From positions 1 to 64,000 of the forward strand of contig NZ_SMKM01000004.1 in assembly GCF_004348665.1 (NCBI RefSeq): 64,000 nucleotides of DNA. The letters run 5' to 3'. The notes beneath the pieces are model-generated. The model made no database searches and had not been told where the DNA came from. It saw only the letters and a list, made by a program, of their open reading frames with translations. Positions 7,999-16,925 of this stretch are shown piece after piece. The position numbers and the translations under genes were made by a program. This DNA comes from Actinomadura sp. GC306 (GTDB lineage: Bacteria > Actinomycetota > Actinomycetes > Streptosporangiales > Streptosporangiaceae). Each line of letters opens with the position of its first letter. Position 1 is the first letter of the stretch.

Positions 7999-8928
7999 TC
8001 ACGTTCCGCCTGCTGTGGACGGCGGCGGCCAGTAAAGCGGGAACGCCTCCCGGAGCCGATCCTTAACCTGCTCGCGGACCTCCGCCGGCCCGTGCTCGGT
8101 GATCGGCTTGACGCAGTACTCGAGGACGGCCGGGTGACGGCGCGGTTCGCGGCACATCAGCAAGGCCAGGACGCGGACCGGCCAAAGCAGCGAAGACACG
8201 TCCCTGGTGAGGAGACCGCCGGTTGCAAGGGGCGGCAGGTACTCGAAGACCAGTTCCACGGCCCGCTCGATCACGTCTGCATTCTGGAGCAGCGCGGTCC
8301 AGCCGTTTGGACGCTTCTCGGCCATGCTGGTAAGCGCACTGACGACCGCTTGCTGTGCCCGGTCGTACTGTTCGTTGTACTCCCTGAGGGCATCGGCGCT
8401 CTGTGCGAGGAGTTCGCACCAGAAGTGCGTCTTACGAGCCTTGACCTGGAAGGCATCGATGCACGGGCCACCGAACTCGTTGCGCAGCCGTGGGATCACG
8501 TGGTCCTTGACGAACTGCCGGTCTTCCTCCGGGGTGGGGCTCCGGCGAGGCTCGTTCTTGTTCTTTCGACGGGAGATGCAAAACCGTTCGCCAAGCTGCT
8601 CCGTGGCTCCGTACATGTCCCGGATGCGCCGTAACCACCGGACGACCTCGGGGACGAAAGATCCGATCGCCGCCGACTGTCCCTCCTTCGTCTGCGGCCA
8701 TGGCTTGCGCGAGCGGGTGCTGGAGATCTCGGCGCCGCGCTTGCCCTCGTACCAGGCTTCATCGGCTTTAATCGTAAGGTCGCGCAGCTCCGCGTCGGAT
8801 GGGGCGGACGCGACGGCGAGAGCCCCCTGCCAGCCGTGCTCGGCACCCCCGCAAGCGCATTCGCACGGCGGCGTCCGGGCTTTCGCGCAGTTCGTGCTGT
8901 GGCCGGTGCGTGCCGATGTCGACGCCAT
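7999..8928 (-). CDS. Orphan protein with N-terminal Cys/His cluster
   Basis: A 309-residue protein of unrecognised family. ATG 8928 is supported by GGAGG 5 nt upstream. Residues about 13-31 hold Cys-rich CAKARTPPCECACGGAEHGW, a candidate metal-binding knuckle (C, CxCxC, H). The rest is mainly helical, with charged stretches (LGERFCISRRKNKNEPRR, FVKDHVIPRLRNEFG, REYNEQYDRAQQAVVSAL) and no signal peptide. The location beside a SUKH protein and DUF574/XRE genes is typical of actinomycete accessory DNA. An AT-rich patch at 9010-9050 may hold the promoter. Confidence 0.6.
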   Translation of the reverse strand: MASTSARTGHSTNCAKARTPPCECACGGAEHGWQGALAVASAPSDAELRDLTIKADEAWYEGKRGAEISSTRSRKPWPQTKEGQSAAIGSFVPEVVRWLRRIRDMYGATEQLGERFCISRRKNKNEPRRSPTPEEDRQFVKDHVIPRLRNEFGGPCIDAFQVKARKTHFWCELLAQSADALREYNEQYDRAQQAVVSALTSMAEKRPNGWTALLQNADVIERAVELVFEYLPPLATGGLLTRDVSSLLWPVRVLALLMCREPRRHPAVLEYCVKPITEHGPAEVREQVKDRLREAFPLYWPPPSTAGGT

Positions 8929-9021
8929 GTGTCCTCCGCGAAGTACGAGCGACGAAGAACGCATCGTCCGCCAGCGGCGACAGACGGTAAAGGCACTCAC
9001 CAGCCATATCCTGATTACCTG

Positions 9022-9369
9022 TCAGCTGTCAGAAATTAATAATGGCCATCTTGACACGCTCTCACCAGAGCACCGGATCGGTTCGGGTCTCGGACCCGAG
9101 TGCCACAGCAGACCGATCGACCCCACGCACTCAGTCCCAAGCTCCCCGAGCATCTGGATCCCCATTTCTCCATCCCGGGGAGCGGAGAACCCAATGTAGT
9201 CGTTGAACTCGCCGGCCGGAAACCGGTCTACCAGTGCTCTGCAGTCACGCGGAATTACGCTACCGAGCTCTCGTTCCACCTGCGCCCAGTCCGCATGTGC
9301 GCCTCCCTTTCCTCGCCACCCGACCAGGCGAACCAGAAGATCGACTTGGCCGTCCTGTCCGATCACCAT
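9022..9369 (-). CDS. SUKH (SMI1/KNR4-like) domain protein, probably C-terminally short
   Basis: A 115-residue protein from ATG 9369. The central part WAQVERELGSVIPRDCRALV then DRFPAGEFNDYIGFSAP has the SUKH pattern (Trp, acidic helix, LG..P.D, then an aromatic-Gly turn). SUKH proteins serve as immunity proteins against secreted nuclease toxins and in other partner-binding roles. The frame stops at LLISDS, where family members usually continue for 50 or more residues, so it may be truncated. No toxin gene is seen beside it. A TTG at 9447 would add 26 residues. Confidence 0.55.
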   Translation of the reverse strand: MVIGQDGQVDLLVRLVGWRGKGGAHADWAQVERELGSVIPRDCRALVDRFPAGEFNDYIGFSAPRDGEMGIQMLGELGTECVGSIGLLWHSGPRPEPIRCSGESVSRWPLLISDS

Positions 9370-9559
9370 GCGAGACCCTCTCAGCGAACGTTGGGCTGAC
9401 TCACATACCTCGCCACCGTTGTTACTCCACCAGTGAACGTCCAGCAATGTGGGGGGCGTGGGTCATGAACACCCCTGCCCACCGCAGCGCGAGCAGCCGA
9501 CCTCCAGTCGGATCTGAGGGGCCTCGGGATCTCTGGAACTCTGCGAATCGCGCCTTCAC

Positions 9560-9580
9560 CGAAGCCGAAAAACGGCTTCG
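9560..9580 (-). terminator. Hairpin downstream of the DUF574 methyltransferase gene
   Basis: CGAAGCCG (9560-9567) pairs with CGGCTTCG (9573-9580) across a 5-nt A/U loop, 73 bp past the methyltransferase stop. There is no U-tract, so terminator function is tentative. The rest of 9448-9652 shows no convincing gene. Confidence 0.35.
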
Positions 9581-9652
9581 ACTGCACGATTTCCCGCCGC
9601 GGGAACGGCTTGCGTCTGAGTTATGGCGACCCGGACTCCATGGGAGGTTCGG

Positions 9653-10477
9653 TCAGGGTTTGCGGCCGATTCCGCCGAGGGCCCGGATCGACCGGGGGGC
9701 CGGTTCCGGCTCGGGGGTGTCAGGACGCCACTGTTGCAGCAGGACCATGCCCGGAGGCAGCAGATCCAGGTCCCGCATCAGCTCCTCGACCTCGGCCGCG
9801 GTGCGCAGGTTCGAGCGCGTCCTTGACCCGCGGACCGTCTTGTTGTCCTGATAGAGCGCGGCGAGCTGGGCGGTCGTCTCGGGGTCGGGATCGCTGATGG
9901 CGTGCGTCAGCAGGAGGTGGCTGCCCGGCGGCACCCGCGCCAAGAGTCGCCGGACGATGTGGTCGGCGACGTCGTCTTCGGGAACCACCGCCAGGACCGA
10001 ATGCAGGATGAGTCCGACCGGCTCGTCCGGGTCGATCATCGACGTGACGACCGGGTCGTCCATCAGTACGTCGGGATCGCGCATGTCGGCCAGGAGGATG
10101 CGGGACGGCCCGCCGATCCCGAACTCCGAAGCGGCGTGTGCCGCCACGACGGGATCCTTGTCCACGCAGACCAGCCGGTAGCCCGGCGTGGTCTCCTGGA
10201 GGATGCGATGGACGCTGCCCTGCGTGGGCAGTCCGCAGCCCACATCGATGAACTGCCGCATGCCTTCGGCGACGAGGGCGTCCACCGCACGGCGCAGGAA
10301 CCGGCGCGACTGCTGGACGGCGATTCTCAGCTCGGGCGCGATCCGCAGCGCCTCCTCGGCCGCCTCACGGTCGACGGCGAAATGGTCCTTGCCGCCGCGG
10401 AGATAATCGAGGATGCGTGCCTCATTGGGGATCTCAGGGCGAAAGCCGGCATCTTCGTCGGACCACTGCGAGGGCAC
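9653..10477 (-). CDS. SAM-dependent methyltransferase, DUF574 (Methyltransf_19) family
   Basis: A 274-residue cytosolic enzyme. Family landmarks: PEIPNEARILDYLRGGKDHF near the N-terminus, the SAM-binding loop FIDVGCGLPTQGSVH, VCVDKDPVVAAHA with the acidic residue for the ribose hydroxyls, and LLLTHAISD in the middle. The start is taken as GTG 10477 (VPSQWSDED) because homologues begin near here; no clear ribosome site is present and leaderless translation is possible. DUF574 genes are abundant in actinomycetes and often sit near XRE-DUF397 loci. The methyl acceptor is unknown. Confidence 0.85.
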   Translation of the reverse strand: MPSQWSDEDAGFRPEIPNEARILDYLRGGKDHFAVDREAAEEALRIAPELRIAVQQSRRFLRRAVDALVAEGMRQFIDVGCGLPTQGSVHRILQETTPGYRLVCVDKDPVVAAHAASEFGIGGPSRILLADMRDPDVLMDDPVVTSMIDPDEPVGLILHSVLAVVPEDDVADHIVRRLLARVPPGSHLLLTHAISDPDPETTAQLAALYQDNKTVRGSRTRSNLRTAAEVEELMRDLDLLPPGMVLLQQWRPDTPEPEPAPRSIRALGGIGRKP

Positions 10478-10614
10478 TGGCCGAAGGTAGCGCCTACCCG
10501 AGCCGCCGGGGGCCGTTTTCGGTGGATGGGCCGGAAGTATCCGCGGGGAACCGCCGGGAGCCGGGGCGGTCGATGACGTCCCCACCCCCGACAGGCACAA
10601 GGCCCCCCGAACTC

Positions 10615-10676
10615 GTTGACTTGCGGCGTGTTGTTGTTATGGGGCGCTCCATAACAACAACACGCCGCAAGTCAAC
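10615..10676. repeat. 28-bp perfect inverted repeat with 6-nt loop
   Basis: Arms 10615-10642 and 10649-10676 match at all 28 positions; the loop is GGCGCT. The arms start GTTGACTTGCGG and end TTGTTATGG, less GC-rich than the surroundings. It lies 76 bp beyond the alcohol dehydrogenase stop, where it could end that transcript, and 138 bp upstream of the methyltransferase. A small non-autonomous element is the alternative. Confidence 0.8.
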
Positions 10677-10751
10677 GGTCGGTGGCGTGGGTGGGGGCGG
10701 GAACGGAAGAGCCGCGGCCGTCCTCGGGCGGCCGCGGCTTCGTGGTCCGGT

Positions 10752-11792
10752 TCACCGGGTCAGGACGACCTTCAGCGCCCCCGTGTCGGCGGCGTCGGCG
10801 AAGACGTCGTACGCCTTGGGGAACTCGTCCAGGGTGAACTGGTGGGTGACGAAGCGCCCGGCGTCGAGCTGGCGGCCGGACAGCAGCCGGAGCAGCGTCG
10901 GGGTGGAGAAGGTGTCCACCAGGCCCGTGGTGATGGTGATGCCGCGGATCCACTGCTCTTCCAGGTGCAGGGTGGCCGGGCCTCCGTGCACACCGATGTT
11001 GGCGATGCGGCCGCCCGGCCGCGACAGCGCCACGCTCAGCTCGAAGGTGTCCGGGACGCCGACCGCCTCGATCGTCACGTCCGCGCCGAGCCCGCCGGTG
11101 AGGTCGCGGACGATGGCGAGCGGGTCCTCCCGGGAGTTGTCGACGGTGACGTCCGCCCCGAACCGCTTGGCCGCCTCCAGCCGGCTGCCGGCCAGGTCGA
11201 TCGCGATGATCCGGCTGGGGCTGAGCAGCCGCGCCCCCATGATCGCCGCAAGCCCGATCGGGCCCGCGCCCACCACCGCGACCACGTCACCGGGGCGCAC
11301 GGCCCCGTTGAGGACGCCCACCTCGTAGCCGGTGGGCAGGATGTCGGCCAGCATCAGCACGTCCTGCGCCGGCACCCCGCCGGGGACCGGATGCACGGAC
11401 GTGTCGGCGAACGGCACCCGCACGTACTCGGCCTGCGTCCCGTCGATCTTGTGGCCGAGGATCCAGCCGCCGCCGCCCAGGCACAGCCCGTAGCGGCCGT
11501 CGCGGCAGAACCGGCACCTCCCGCACGCGGTGATGCACGACACCAGCACCTGGTCGCCGGGCTTGACCGTCCGCACGGCGGGCCCGACCGCCTCGACCGT
11601 CCCGACGGCCTCGTGACCGAGCACCCGGCCGTCGGTCACGGCGGGAACATCGCCCTTGAGGATGTGGAGGTCCGTCCCGCAGATCGTCACCGCGTCGACC
11701 CGCACCACCGCGTCGCCGTCCTCGACGACCTGCGGCTTGGGCACCTCCTCCCACGCCTTCTCCCCGGGGCCGTGGTACACCATCGCTCGCAT
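10752..11792 (-). CDS. Zinc-dependent alcohol dehydrogenase (MDR family)
   Basis: A 346-residue NAD(P)-dependent enzyme. Catalytic zinc ligands: Cys in TICGTD, GHE motif in VLGHEAVG. Structural zinc ligands: CGRCRFCRDGRYGLC. Rossmann loop VVGAGPIGLAA in the middle, with Asp of IAIDLAG favouring NAD. It interconverts alcohols and aldehydes and could recycle NADH when respiration stops. The divergence of its upstream region holds a DosR-like box (11858-11871), about 65 bp ahead of the ATG, placing it in the putative hypoxia regulon. A strong hairpin follows the gene. Confidence 0.9.
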   Translation of the reverse strand: MRAMVYHGPGEKAWEEVPKPQVVEDGDAVVRVDAVTICGTDLHILKGDVPAVTDGRVLGHEAVGTVEAVGPAVRTVKPGDQVLVSCITACGRCRFCRDGRYGLCLGGGGWILGHKIDGTQAEYVRVPFADTSVHPVPGGVPAQDVLMLADILPTGYEVGVLNGAVRPGDVVAVVGAGPIGLAAIMGARLLSPSRIIAIDLAGSRLEAAKRFGADVTVDNSREDPLAIVRDLTGGLGADVTIEAVGVPDTFELSVALSRPGGRIANIGVHGGPATLHLEEQWIRGITITTGLVDTFSTPTLLRLLSGRQLDAGRFVTHQFTLDEFPKAYDVFADAADTGALKVVLTR

Positions 11793-11857
11793 GACACTCC
11801 TCCTTCGTACGGCTGCTCTGTCGCCTCCAGCGTCGAAGTCCGCCGGAAGGGGCGGCA

Positions 11858-11871
11858 GTGCCCAAGGTCCC
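11858..11871 (-). promoter_or_regulatory. DosR/DevR-like box upstream of alcohol dehydrogenase
   Basis: On the gene strand it reads GGGACCTTGGGCAC, matching 11 of 14 positions of the window consensus GGGACCTTCGTCCC. It lies 66-79 bp upstream of the ATG. Confidence 0.55.
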
Positions 11872-11882
11872 GGTACGGGCGG

Positions 11883-12572
11883 CTAACGTCCCTGCCCGGC
11901 AGGCGGCGGCACCGCCTGCCCGGCCTCGGGCTCCGGGCCGCCCATGTCGAGCCGGAACGGCGGGTAGCGGTCGGTCATGAGGAAGGCGTAGCCGGCCACC
12001 CGCAGCAGCCACCGGTTCATCCCCATGACGAACTCGAAGATCCCCGGCGGGTACCGAGTGGTGAACAGCAGCCCGACGGCGGCGATGAGCACCAGCACGG
12101 CGATCAGGCCGGGCGTGCCGCCGGTCCCGTCGTGGTCTCCGCCGAAACCGCCACCGGCGAGGACCGCGGCCACCAGGTAGTGCGGGATCGCCAGCAGCCA
12201 CCACTTCACCAGCACCAAGCCGCGCGACAGCCGCTCGGGATACTCGATCCGCAGGCGCGCCGGGAACTCCGGGACGTCCTTCAGCGTGAACGGCGGGTAC
12301 CGGTCGGTGCCCAGGGCGCCGTACCCGTAGAAGACCACCCGCCACGCCCAGCGCAGCACCCCGACGTTGAACTCGAAGACCGGCCGCGGGTAACGGCCGG
12401 TGAACAGGATCGCGAAGAACGCGGCCGCGGTGAGCACCGCGAAGGCGATGCCCAGGAAGAACAGCACGACGTAGTGCGGTATCAGCAGCAGCCATTTCAC
12501 CAGCCACAGCCAGCGCGACAGCGGCTCCTCCAGCCGCCCGTCCACGCGGACCGGCATATCCCGACCGTTCAT
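11883..12572 (-). CDS. DUF4389 membrane protein (two DUF4389 units)
   Basis: A 229-residue membrane protein with two copies of the DUF4389 pattern: a beta strand ([14 protein letters not shown] / [14 protein letters not shown]), then [17 protein letters not shown] / [17 protein letters not shown], then [12 protein letters not shown] / [12 protein letters not shown] and [12 protein letters not shown] / [11 protein letters not shown]. About four to five membrane spans. Such proteins recur in actinobacterial stress loci; their biochemical role is unknown. It lies upstream of adh on the same strand, with the adh box between them. Confidence 0.85.
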   Translation of the reverse strand: MNGRDMPVRVDGRLEEPLSRWLWLVKWLLLIPHYVVLFFLGIAFAVLTAAAFFAILFTGRYPRPVFEFNVGVLRWAWRVVFYGYGALGTDRYPPFTLKDVPEFPARLRIEYPERLSRGLVLVKWWLLAIPHYLVAAVLAGGGFGGDHDGTGGTPGLIAVLVLIAAVGLLFTTRYPPGIFEFVMGMNRWLLRVAGYAFLMTDRYPPFRLDMGGPEPEAGQAVPPPAGQGR

Positions 12573-12696
12573 CTGGCCCTCCTCATCAGGTCGAGCACCC
12601 GGTCATCCCTTTCGCCGACCGGATGAGTCCTCGCGCCGTTCCGGCGCCGCCCGCAGGAGCCTCGCCCCCCGGTCGCGGGCCGGCCGACGGGCTCGC

Positions 12697-13194
12697 TCAA
12701 GCGGCCGCGCTCTGCAGGTCATGGGCGATGGCCGTGGCCCATTCGGTGACGTGGGCCCGGTTCCGGTAGTCCCCGCCGGACCGCTGAGCGATCTTGGAGG
12801 CCAGGAAGCCCTTCGCGTCCGGGGCCAGCCGCCCGCCGAAGGTGGCGTGGTCGCGAGCGGTCAGCCGGCGGGCGAGTCTGGCGACGCCCGGCGCGGGGTC
12901 GATCGTCCGCTCTTCCGCACTGCGGTCCAGCGGGCCGCTGCTGAACAGCCACACCGGCCGCTGCGCCAGCTCGTCGGTGTGGCGGCGGACGAACTGGCGC
13001 GCCTGCCGGGGCCAGCGTCCCGCGTACAGGGCGCCGCCGACGACGGCGGCGTCGTACCCGTCCAGGTCCGGAACCTCGCCGGCGGGGCGCACGTCCGCGT
13101 CCACGCCCGCCTGCCGCAGTGCGGCTCCGATCCAGTCGGCGATCTCGGCGGTACCTCCGCGTTCGGAGGCGTACGCCACCAGTACTTTGATCAT
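12697..13194 (-). CDS. Flavodoxin-domain protein
   Basis: A 165-residue FMN-binding protein; ATG 13194 follows AAGGAG. The phosphate loop VAYASERGGTAEIADWIG (about 5-22) and VVGGALYAGRW (about 54-64) match the flavodoxin/HemG-like fold. It probably carries electrons or acts on a quinone or porphyrin partner under low oxygen. A DosR-like box (13351-13364) lies about 160 bp upstream in the shared divergent region with the deacetylase remnant. Gap to the DUF4389 gene: 124 bp. Confidence 0.85.
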   Translation of the reverse strand: MIKVLVAYASERGGTAEIADWIGAALRQAGVDADVRPAGEVPDLDGYDAAVVGGALYAGRWPRQARQFVRRHTDELAQRPVWLFSSGPLDRSAEERTIDPAPGVARLARRLTARDHATFGGRLAPDAKGFLASKIAQRSGGDYRNRAHVTEWATAIAHDLQSAAA

Positions 13195-13350
13195 GACGGC
13201 TCCTTCGCTTCCGGGTCGGTCATTCGAGCCGAGCGGCCGGGTGAGGTGACGGACGGACCGGAGTTCTCGTCCGTCCATGCGGCCCTCCCCGCGTTCTGAG
13301 CATCGCCGCTCGCCGGCGGGCCGTTCAGAGGCTTGGGTCCGCGGAGACGG

Positions 13351-13364
13351 GGGACCTTCGCCCC
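13351..13364. promoter_or_regulatory. DosR/DevR-like box between flavodoxin and deacetylase remnant
   Basis: GGGACCTTCGCCCC (13 of 14 to the window consensus). It lies 43 bp ahead of the remnant's GTG and 54 bp ahead of its relic ATG, nearly the same distance as the box in front of the intact paralogue at 29328, and also upstream of the divergent flavodoxin gene. Confidence 0.65.
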
Positions 13365-13407
13365 CTGCGGAGGCGGAGCCGGACGCTGGAAGCCCCACCG
13401 AAGGACG

Positions 13408-13815
13408 GTGACTCCCGATGCGACGCGTCTCAGCGGTCTGGGTGTTCGTCCGCAGGTCACCACCGCGCGCAACGCGATCTTCAACACCAATGGCGCGCAG
13501 GCCGTGCCGCTGTTCCGCTTCCCCTACGGCGCCCACACCGCCTCGGACGTGACGCTGCTGAACGGGCTCGGCTACGTGCCGGTCGGCTGGACGGTCGATT
13601 CCCTCGGCCGGCAGGGCACCTCCGGCGGGCGGACCGCGGAGAAGGTCACCGCGCGCGTCCTGGCCGCCAAGACGCCCGGCATGATCGTCCTAATGCACGT
13701 CGGCGCCGACCCCGACGACGGCACAACGCTGGACGCCGACGCGCTCGCCCCGATGATCAAGGGGCTCCGGGACGCGGGCTGCACCTTCACCACCCTCGAC
13801 GCGCTCATCCGCTGA
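13408..13815 (+). pseudogene. Internally deleted polysaccharide deacetylase (copy of 29328-30923)
   Basis: The leader (CTGGAAGCCCCACCGAAGGA) and relic ATG 13418 (ATGCGACGC) match the intact gene at 29328, but after about 30 bp the sequence jumps to the last third of the NodB domain: VTTARNAIFNTNGAQAVPLF, then GYVPVGWTVDSLG and PGMIVLMHVGADPDDGTTLD, ending TTLDALIR. About 1.2 kb (lectin-like domain, TFDS and NHSNTH motifs) is missing. The relic ATG is out of frame; a GTG at 13408 would give a 135-residue fragment without the metal site, so no activity is expected. Confidence 0.88.
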
Positions 13816-14018
13816 CCGGCGGCCGAGCGCGGACGGGACGCGGCCGGGTGCGGCCGGCCGCGTCCCCGGCCCGCCGGTCACCGGCGCGGTCTCCGGGCTC
13901 GGCCCGGCGAGAGCGCGGCGGCGGTGCCGGACAGGTCGCAGGGACCGCGGCCGGATCAGTGCTCGTGGCGAAGCCGCCCACGCGGCGCCGACGGCGTTCG
14001 ACGGGTGACGGCGACACA

Positions 14019-15224
14019 ATGGACACCGCCGTGGAGAACCCCGCGGCAAGGCCCGTCCCAAGTGGAGGTCTGGTGGTCGATCGGCGTGTGCGGCCGCTCA
14101 AGCAGCGCCCCCTGCGGCCCGGCGACCCGGGTCGCGAAGAGCAGCTCGCACCCGAGCACATGATGCATCCCCGTCCGGCGAAACCGTACTGGGCCGACTC
14201 CGACGGTCCGATGGACAGCGGGATCTACGTGGAGGGCGTCCGCCGCCGGTCCCCGGCGAGCCTGGCCGACACCTACCGCGAACTGGCGGCGATGGGCGAC
14301 GGGGCCATGGCCTGGGTCGGGCTCGACCGCCCGTCGCGAACCCAACTGTGGTCGCTGGCGGAGCAATTCCGCCTGCATGAGTTGGCGATCGAGGACGCGA
14401 TCGTGGCGCACCAGCGTCCCAAGCTGGAACGCTACGGCGACACGCTGTTCGTGGTGGTGCGCACCGCCCGGTACCTGGAACGGACCGAGGAAGTCGACTT
14501 CGGAGAGGTGCACGCGTTCGTCGGCGCGAATTTCGTGTTGACGGTTCGGCACGGCGAGTCGTTCGACCTCGCCGCGGTGCGCAGGGACCTGGAAGCCGAG
14601 CCCGAACTCCTGGCCTTGGGGCCCCAAGCCGTGCTGTACGCGATTCTCGACGCGGCCGTGGACGGCTACGCACCCGTCATAGCCGGGCTGCAGAACGCGA
14701 TCGACGAGATCGAGACCGAGGTGTTCGACGGCGAGCCGACCGTGTCGCGGCGGATCTACGAGTTGTCCCGCGAGGTCATCGAGTTCCAGCGCGTCGCCCG
14801 GCCGCTGATGCCGATGCTGGCCGCGGTGTCGGCTGAGTTCGTAAAGCGCGGCATCGACGAGGAGATGCACCGCTACCTGCGCGACGTCGGCGACCACGCC
14901 ACCATCGCGGTGGAGCGCGTGGACGGCTTCCGGCAGAACCTCCAGAACATCCTGACGGTCAACGCCGCCCTCGTCGGGCAGGCGCAGAACGAGGAGATGA
15001 GGCGCCTGTCCGAGGCGGGCTACGCGCAGAACGAGCAGGTCAAGCGGATCTCCGCGTGGGCGGCCATCCTGTTCGCGCCGACCCTGGTCGGCACGATCTA
15101 CGGGATGAACTTCCGCTACATGCCCGAACTGCACTGGCTGCTCGGCTACCCGTTCGCGCTGGCGCTCATGGCCGTCGTCTGCGGTGTCCTGTACGCGGTG
15201 TTCAGGCACCGCGACTGGCTCTGA
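14019..15224 (+). CDS. corA: CorA-family magnesium/cobalt channel
   Basis: A 401-residue protein with the CorA plan: an N-terminal cytoplasmic alpha/beta domain (MAWVGLDRPSRTQLWSLAEQF, ALYAILDAAVDGYAPVIAGL), a long stalk helix (IYELSREVIEFQRVARPLMP, NLQNILTVNAALVGQAQNEE), and two C-terminal membrane helices joined by the YGMNF signature. It forms a pentameric divalent-cation channel in the plasma membrane. The gene lies downstream of the deacetylase remnant, just before the arginine deiminase operon. ATG 14019 gives a short N-terminal extension; MMHPRPAK (14160) is an alternative start. Confidence 0.92.
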   Translation: MDTAVENPAARPVPSGGLVVDRRVRPLKQRPLRPGDPGREEQLAPEHMMHPRPAKPYWADSDGPMDSGIYVEGVRRRSPASLADTYRELAAMGDGAMAWVGLDRPSRTQLWSLAEQFRLHELAIEDAIVAHQRPKLERYGDTLFVVVRTARYLERTEEVDFGEVHAFVGANFVLTVRHGESFDLAAVRRDLEAEPELLALGPQAVLYAILDAAVDGYAPVIAGLQNAIDEIETEVFDGEPTVSRRIYELSREVIEFQRVARPLMPMLAAVSAEFVKRGIDEEMHRYLRDVGDHATIAVERVDGFRQNLQNILTVNAALVGQAQNEEMRRLSEAGYAQNEQVKRISAWAAILFAPTLVGTIYGMNFRYMPELHWLLGYPFALALMAVVCGVLYAVFRHRDWL

Positions 15225-15439
15225 CGGCGTCGGGCATCGCGGCTTAAGACTGGCCCGTCCCCGAGACGCCCATATCCACCGCACGAACGACGGTCCTCCC
15301 CCGTCGGAACCGACCGCTCGTCCGCAGCGACCATGCCGCCACCCGTGCCGAGCCGTCGCCCTCGAGCACCCGTATGAGTGCCGAGGGGCCCGACGCGCCG
15401 GGCGCCACATGCCCGAATCGGGTCCGGCGTGCCCGCAGG

Positions 15440-15453
15440 AGGACTTTGGTCCG
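15440..15453 (+). promoter_or_regulatory. DosR/DevR-like box upstream of the arginine deiminase operon
   Basis: AGGACTTTGGTCCG contains the near-palindrome GGACTTTGGTCC, close to the mycobacterial DosR core GGGACTTNNGNCCC. It lies 92 bp before the transporter ATG. The rest of 15225-15545 shows no gene. Confidence 0.6.
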
Positions 15454-15545
15454 CTGACCGGGGGACGGACGCCCGGCGCCCAGCCCGACGGCGTGGTGAT
15501 CAGCTGAGAACGCGGCGGTGACGCCGTTGATGAGGGGAGGCGTTG

Positions 15546-16913
15546 ATGACTGCGCAACCAGCTCGCCGAAGACTGGGGCTATGGATGGCCACCGCCCTGG
15601 TGGTGGGCAACATGATCGGATCGGGCGTATTCCTGCTGCCCAGCTCGCTGGCCGCCTACGGGCCGATCAGCCTGGTCGCCTGGGTGCTCACCGCAGCCGG
15701 CGCGATTCTGCTCGCGCTGGTGTTCGCCCGGCTCGCTCGCGCCTACCCCAAGACGGGCGGCCCGTACGCCTACGCGCGCAAAGCGTTCGGCGACTTCGTC
15801 GGGTTCCAGACCGCGTGGGGCTACTGGATCGCGATATGGGCCGGCAACGCCGCCATCGCGGTCGCGTTCGTCGGTTATCTGGCGCACTTCTGGGACGCTC
15901 TGGGCGAGGACAAGGTCCTCGCGGCGGGGGTCGGCCTGGCGGCGATCTGGCTGCTGACCGCGGTCAACGCCTACGGAATCCGCCAGGGTGGCGCCGTCCA
16001 GGTCGCCACCACGATCATCAAGCTGGTGCCTCTCCTGCTGATCGCGGTCGGCGGGATCTTCTTCGTCAAGTCCGGGAACTTCGGTGAGTTCAACGCCAGC
16101 GGCGGCAGCGCGTTCGGCGCGGTGACCGCCGTGGCCGCGCTGACGCTGTGGTCGTTCATCGGGCTGGAGTCGGCCACCGTCCCCGCCGAGGACGTGAAGA
16201 ACCCGGAGAAGAACATCCCGCGCGCCACCGTCGCCGGAACGGCCGTCACCGCGCTCATCTACATCCTGGGGACCGTCGCGGTCCTCGGACTGGTGCCCGC
16301 CGCCGCACTGGCCACCTCGACCGCACCGTTCGCCGACGCCGCCGACGCCGCGTTCGGCGGATGGGCGGCCGACCTGGTCGCGGCGGGCGCGGTGATCAGC
16401 GCGTTCGGCGCACTCAACGGCTGGATCCTGCTGCAGGGCCAGATTCCGCTCGCCGCCGCTCGGGACGGGCTGTTCCCCCGTGTGTTCGCCCGCACCGGAC
16501 GGGACGGGACTCCGATCGTCGGGCTGGTGGTCTCCAGCGTCCTGGTCACCGGGTTGATGGTCATGAACTACAACGCCAGCCTGGTCGATCAGTTCACCTT
16601 CATCATCCTGCTGGCCACGCTCACCACCGTGATCCCCTACGCTTACGCGACCGCCGCCGACCTGGTGCTGCTGGCCACCGACCGGGCGGCGTTCTCCGGC
16701 GGGCGCCTGGCCCGTGACGCCGTCATCGCGCTCCTGGCATTCGGGTACTCGGTGTGGGCGATCGCCGGCGCCGGCTACGAGGTCGTCTACAAGGGCACGC
16801 TGCTGATCTTCGCCGGAATGCCCGTCTACGCCTGGCTGAAGTACCGCGACCAGCGCACCACCGACCGGACCACCCGGCCCGGCAAGCCCGAACCACCCGC
16901 CCAGGCTGCTTAA
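15546..16913 (+). CDS. APC-family amino acid transporter (probable arginine/ornithine antiporter)
   Basis: A 455-residue, 12-span protein. The first span holds the APC signature LVVGNMIGSGVFLLPSSLA. SFIGLESATVPAEDVKNPEK in the sixth-span region is typical of the basic amino acid/antiporter branch (ArcD/AdiC-like). ATG 15546 follows GGGGAGG. It is the first gene of the operon with arginine deiminase, a damaged ornithine carbamoyltransferase and carbamate kinase, so exchange of arginine for ornithine or citrulline is the likely role. Controlled presumably from the DosR-like box at 15440. Confidence 0.85.
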   Translation: MTAQPARRRLGLWMATALVVGNMIGSGVFLLPSSLAAYGPISLVAWVLTAAGAILLALVFARLARAYPKTGGPYAYARKAFGDFVGFQTAWGYWIAIWAGNAAIAVAFVGYLAHFWDALGEDKVLAAGVGLAAIWLLTAVNAYGIRQGGAVQVATTIIKLVPLLLIAVGGIFFVKSGNFGEFNASGGSAFGAVTAVAALTLWSFIGLESATVPAEDVKNPEKNIPRATVAGTAVTALIYILGTVAVLGLVPAAALATSTAPFADAADAAFGGWAADLVAAGAVISAFGALNGWILLQGQIPLAAARDGLFPRVFARTGRDGTPIVGLVVSSVLVTGLMVMNYNASLVDQFTFIILLATLTTVIPYAYATAADLVLLATDRAAFSGGRLARDAVIALLAFGYSVWAIAGAGYEVVYKGTLLIFAGMPVYAWLKYRDQRTTDRTTRPGKPEPPAQAA

Positions 16914-16925
16914 GGAAGGCCTCTT

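Noticed and set aside
12598-12620. GGTCATCCCTTTCGCCGACC as a possible DosR-like box before the DUF4389 gene
   Set aside because: The arms do not match the GGGAC/GTCCC pattern well enough; only the TTCG core agrees.
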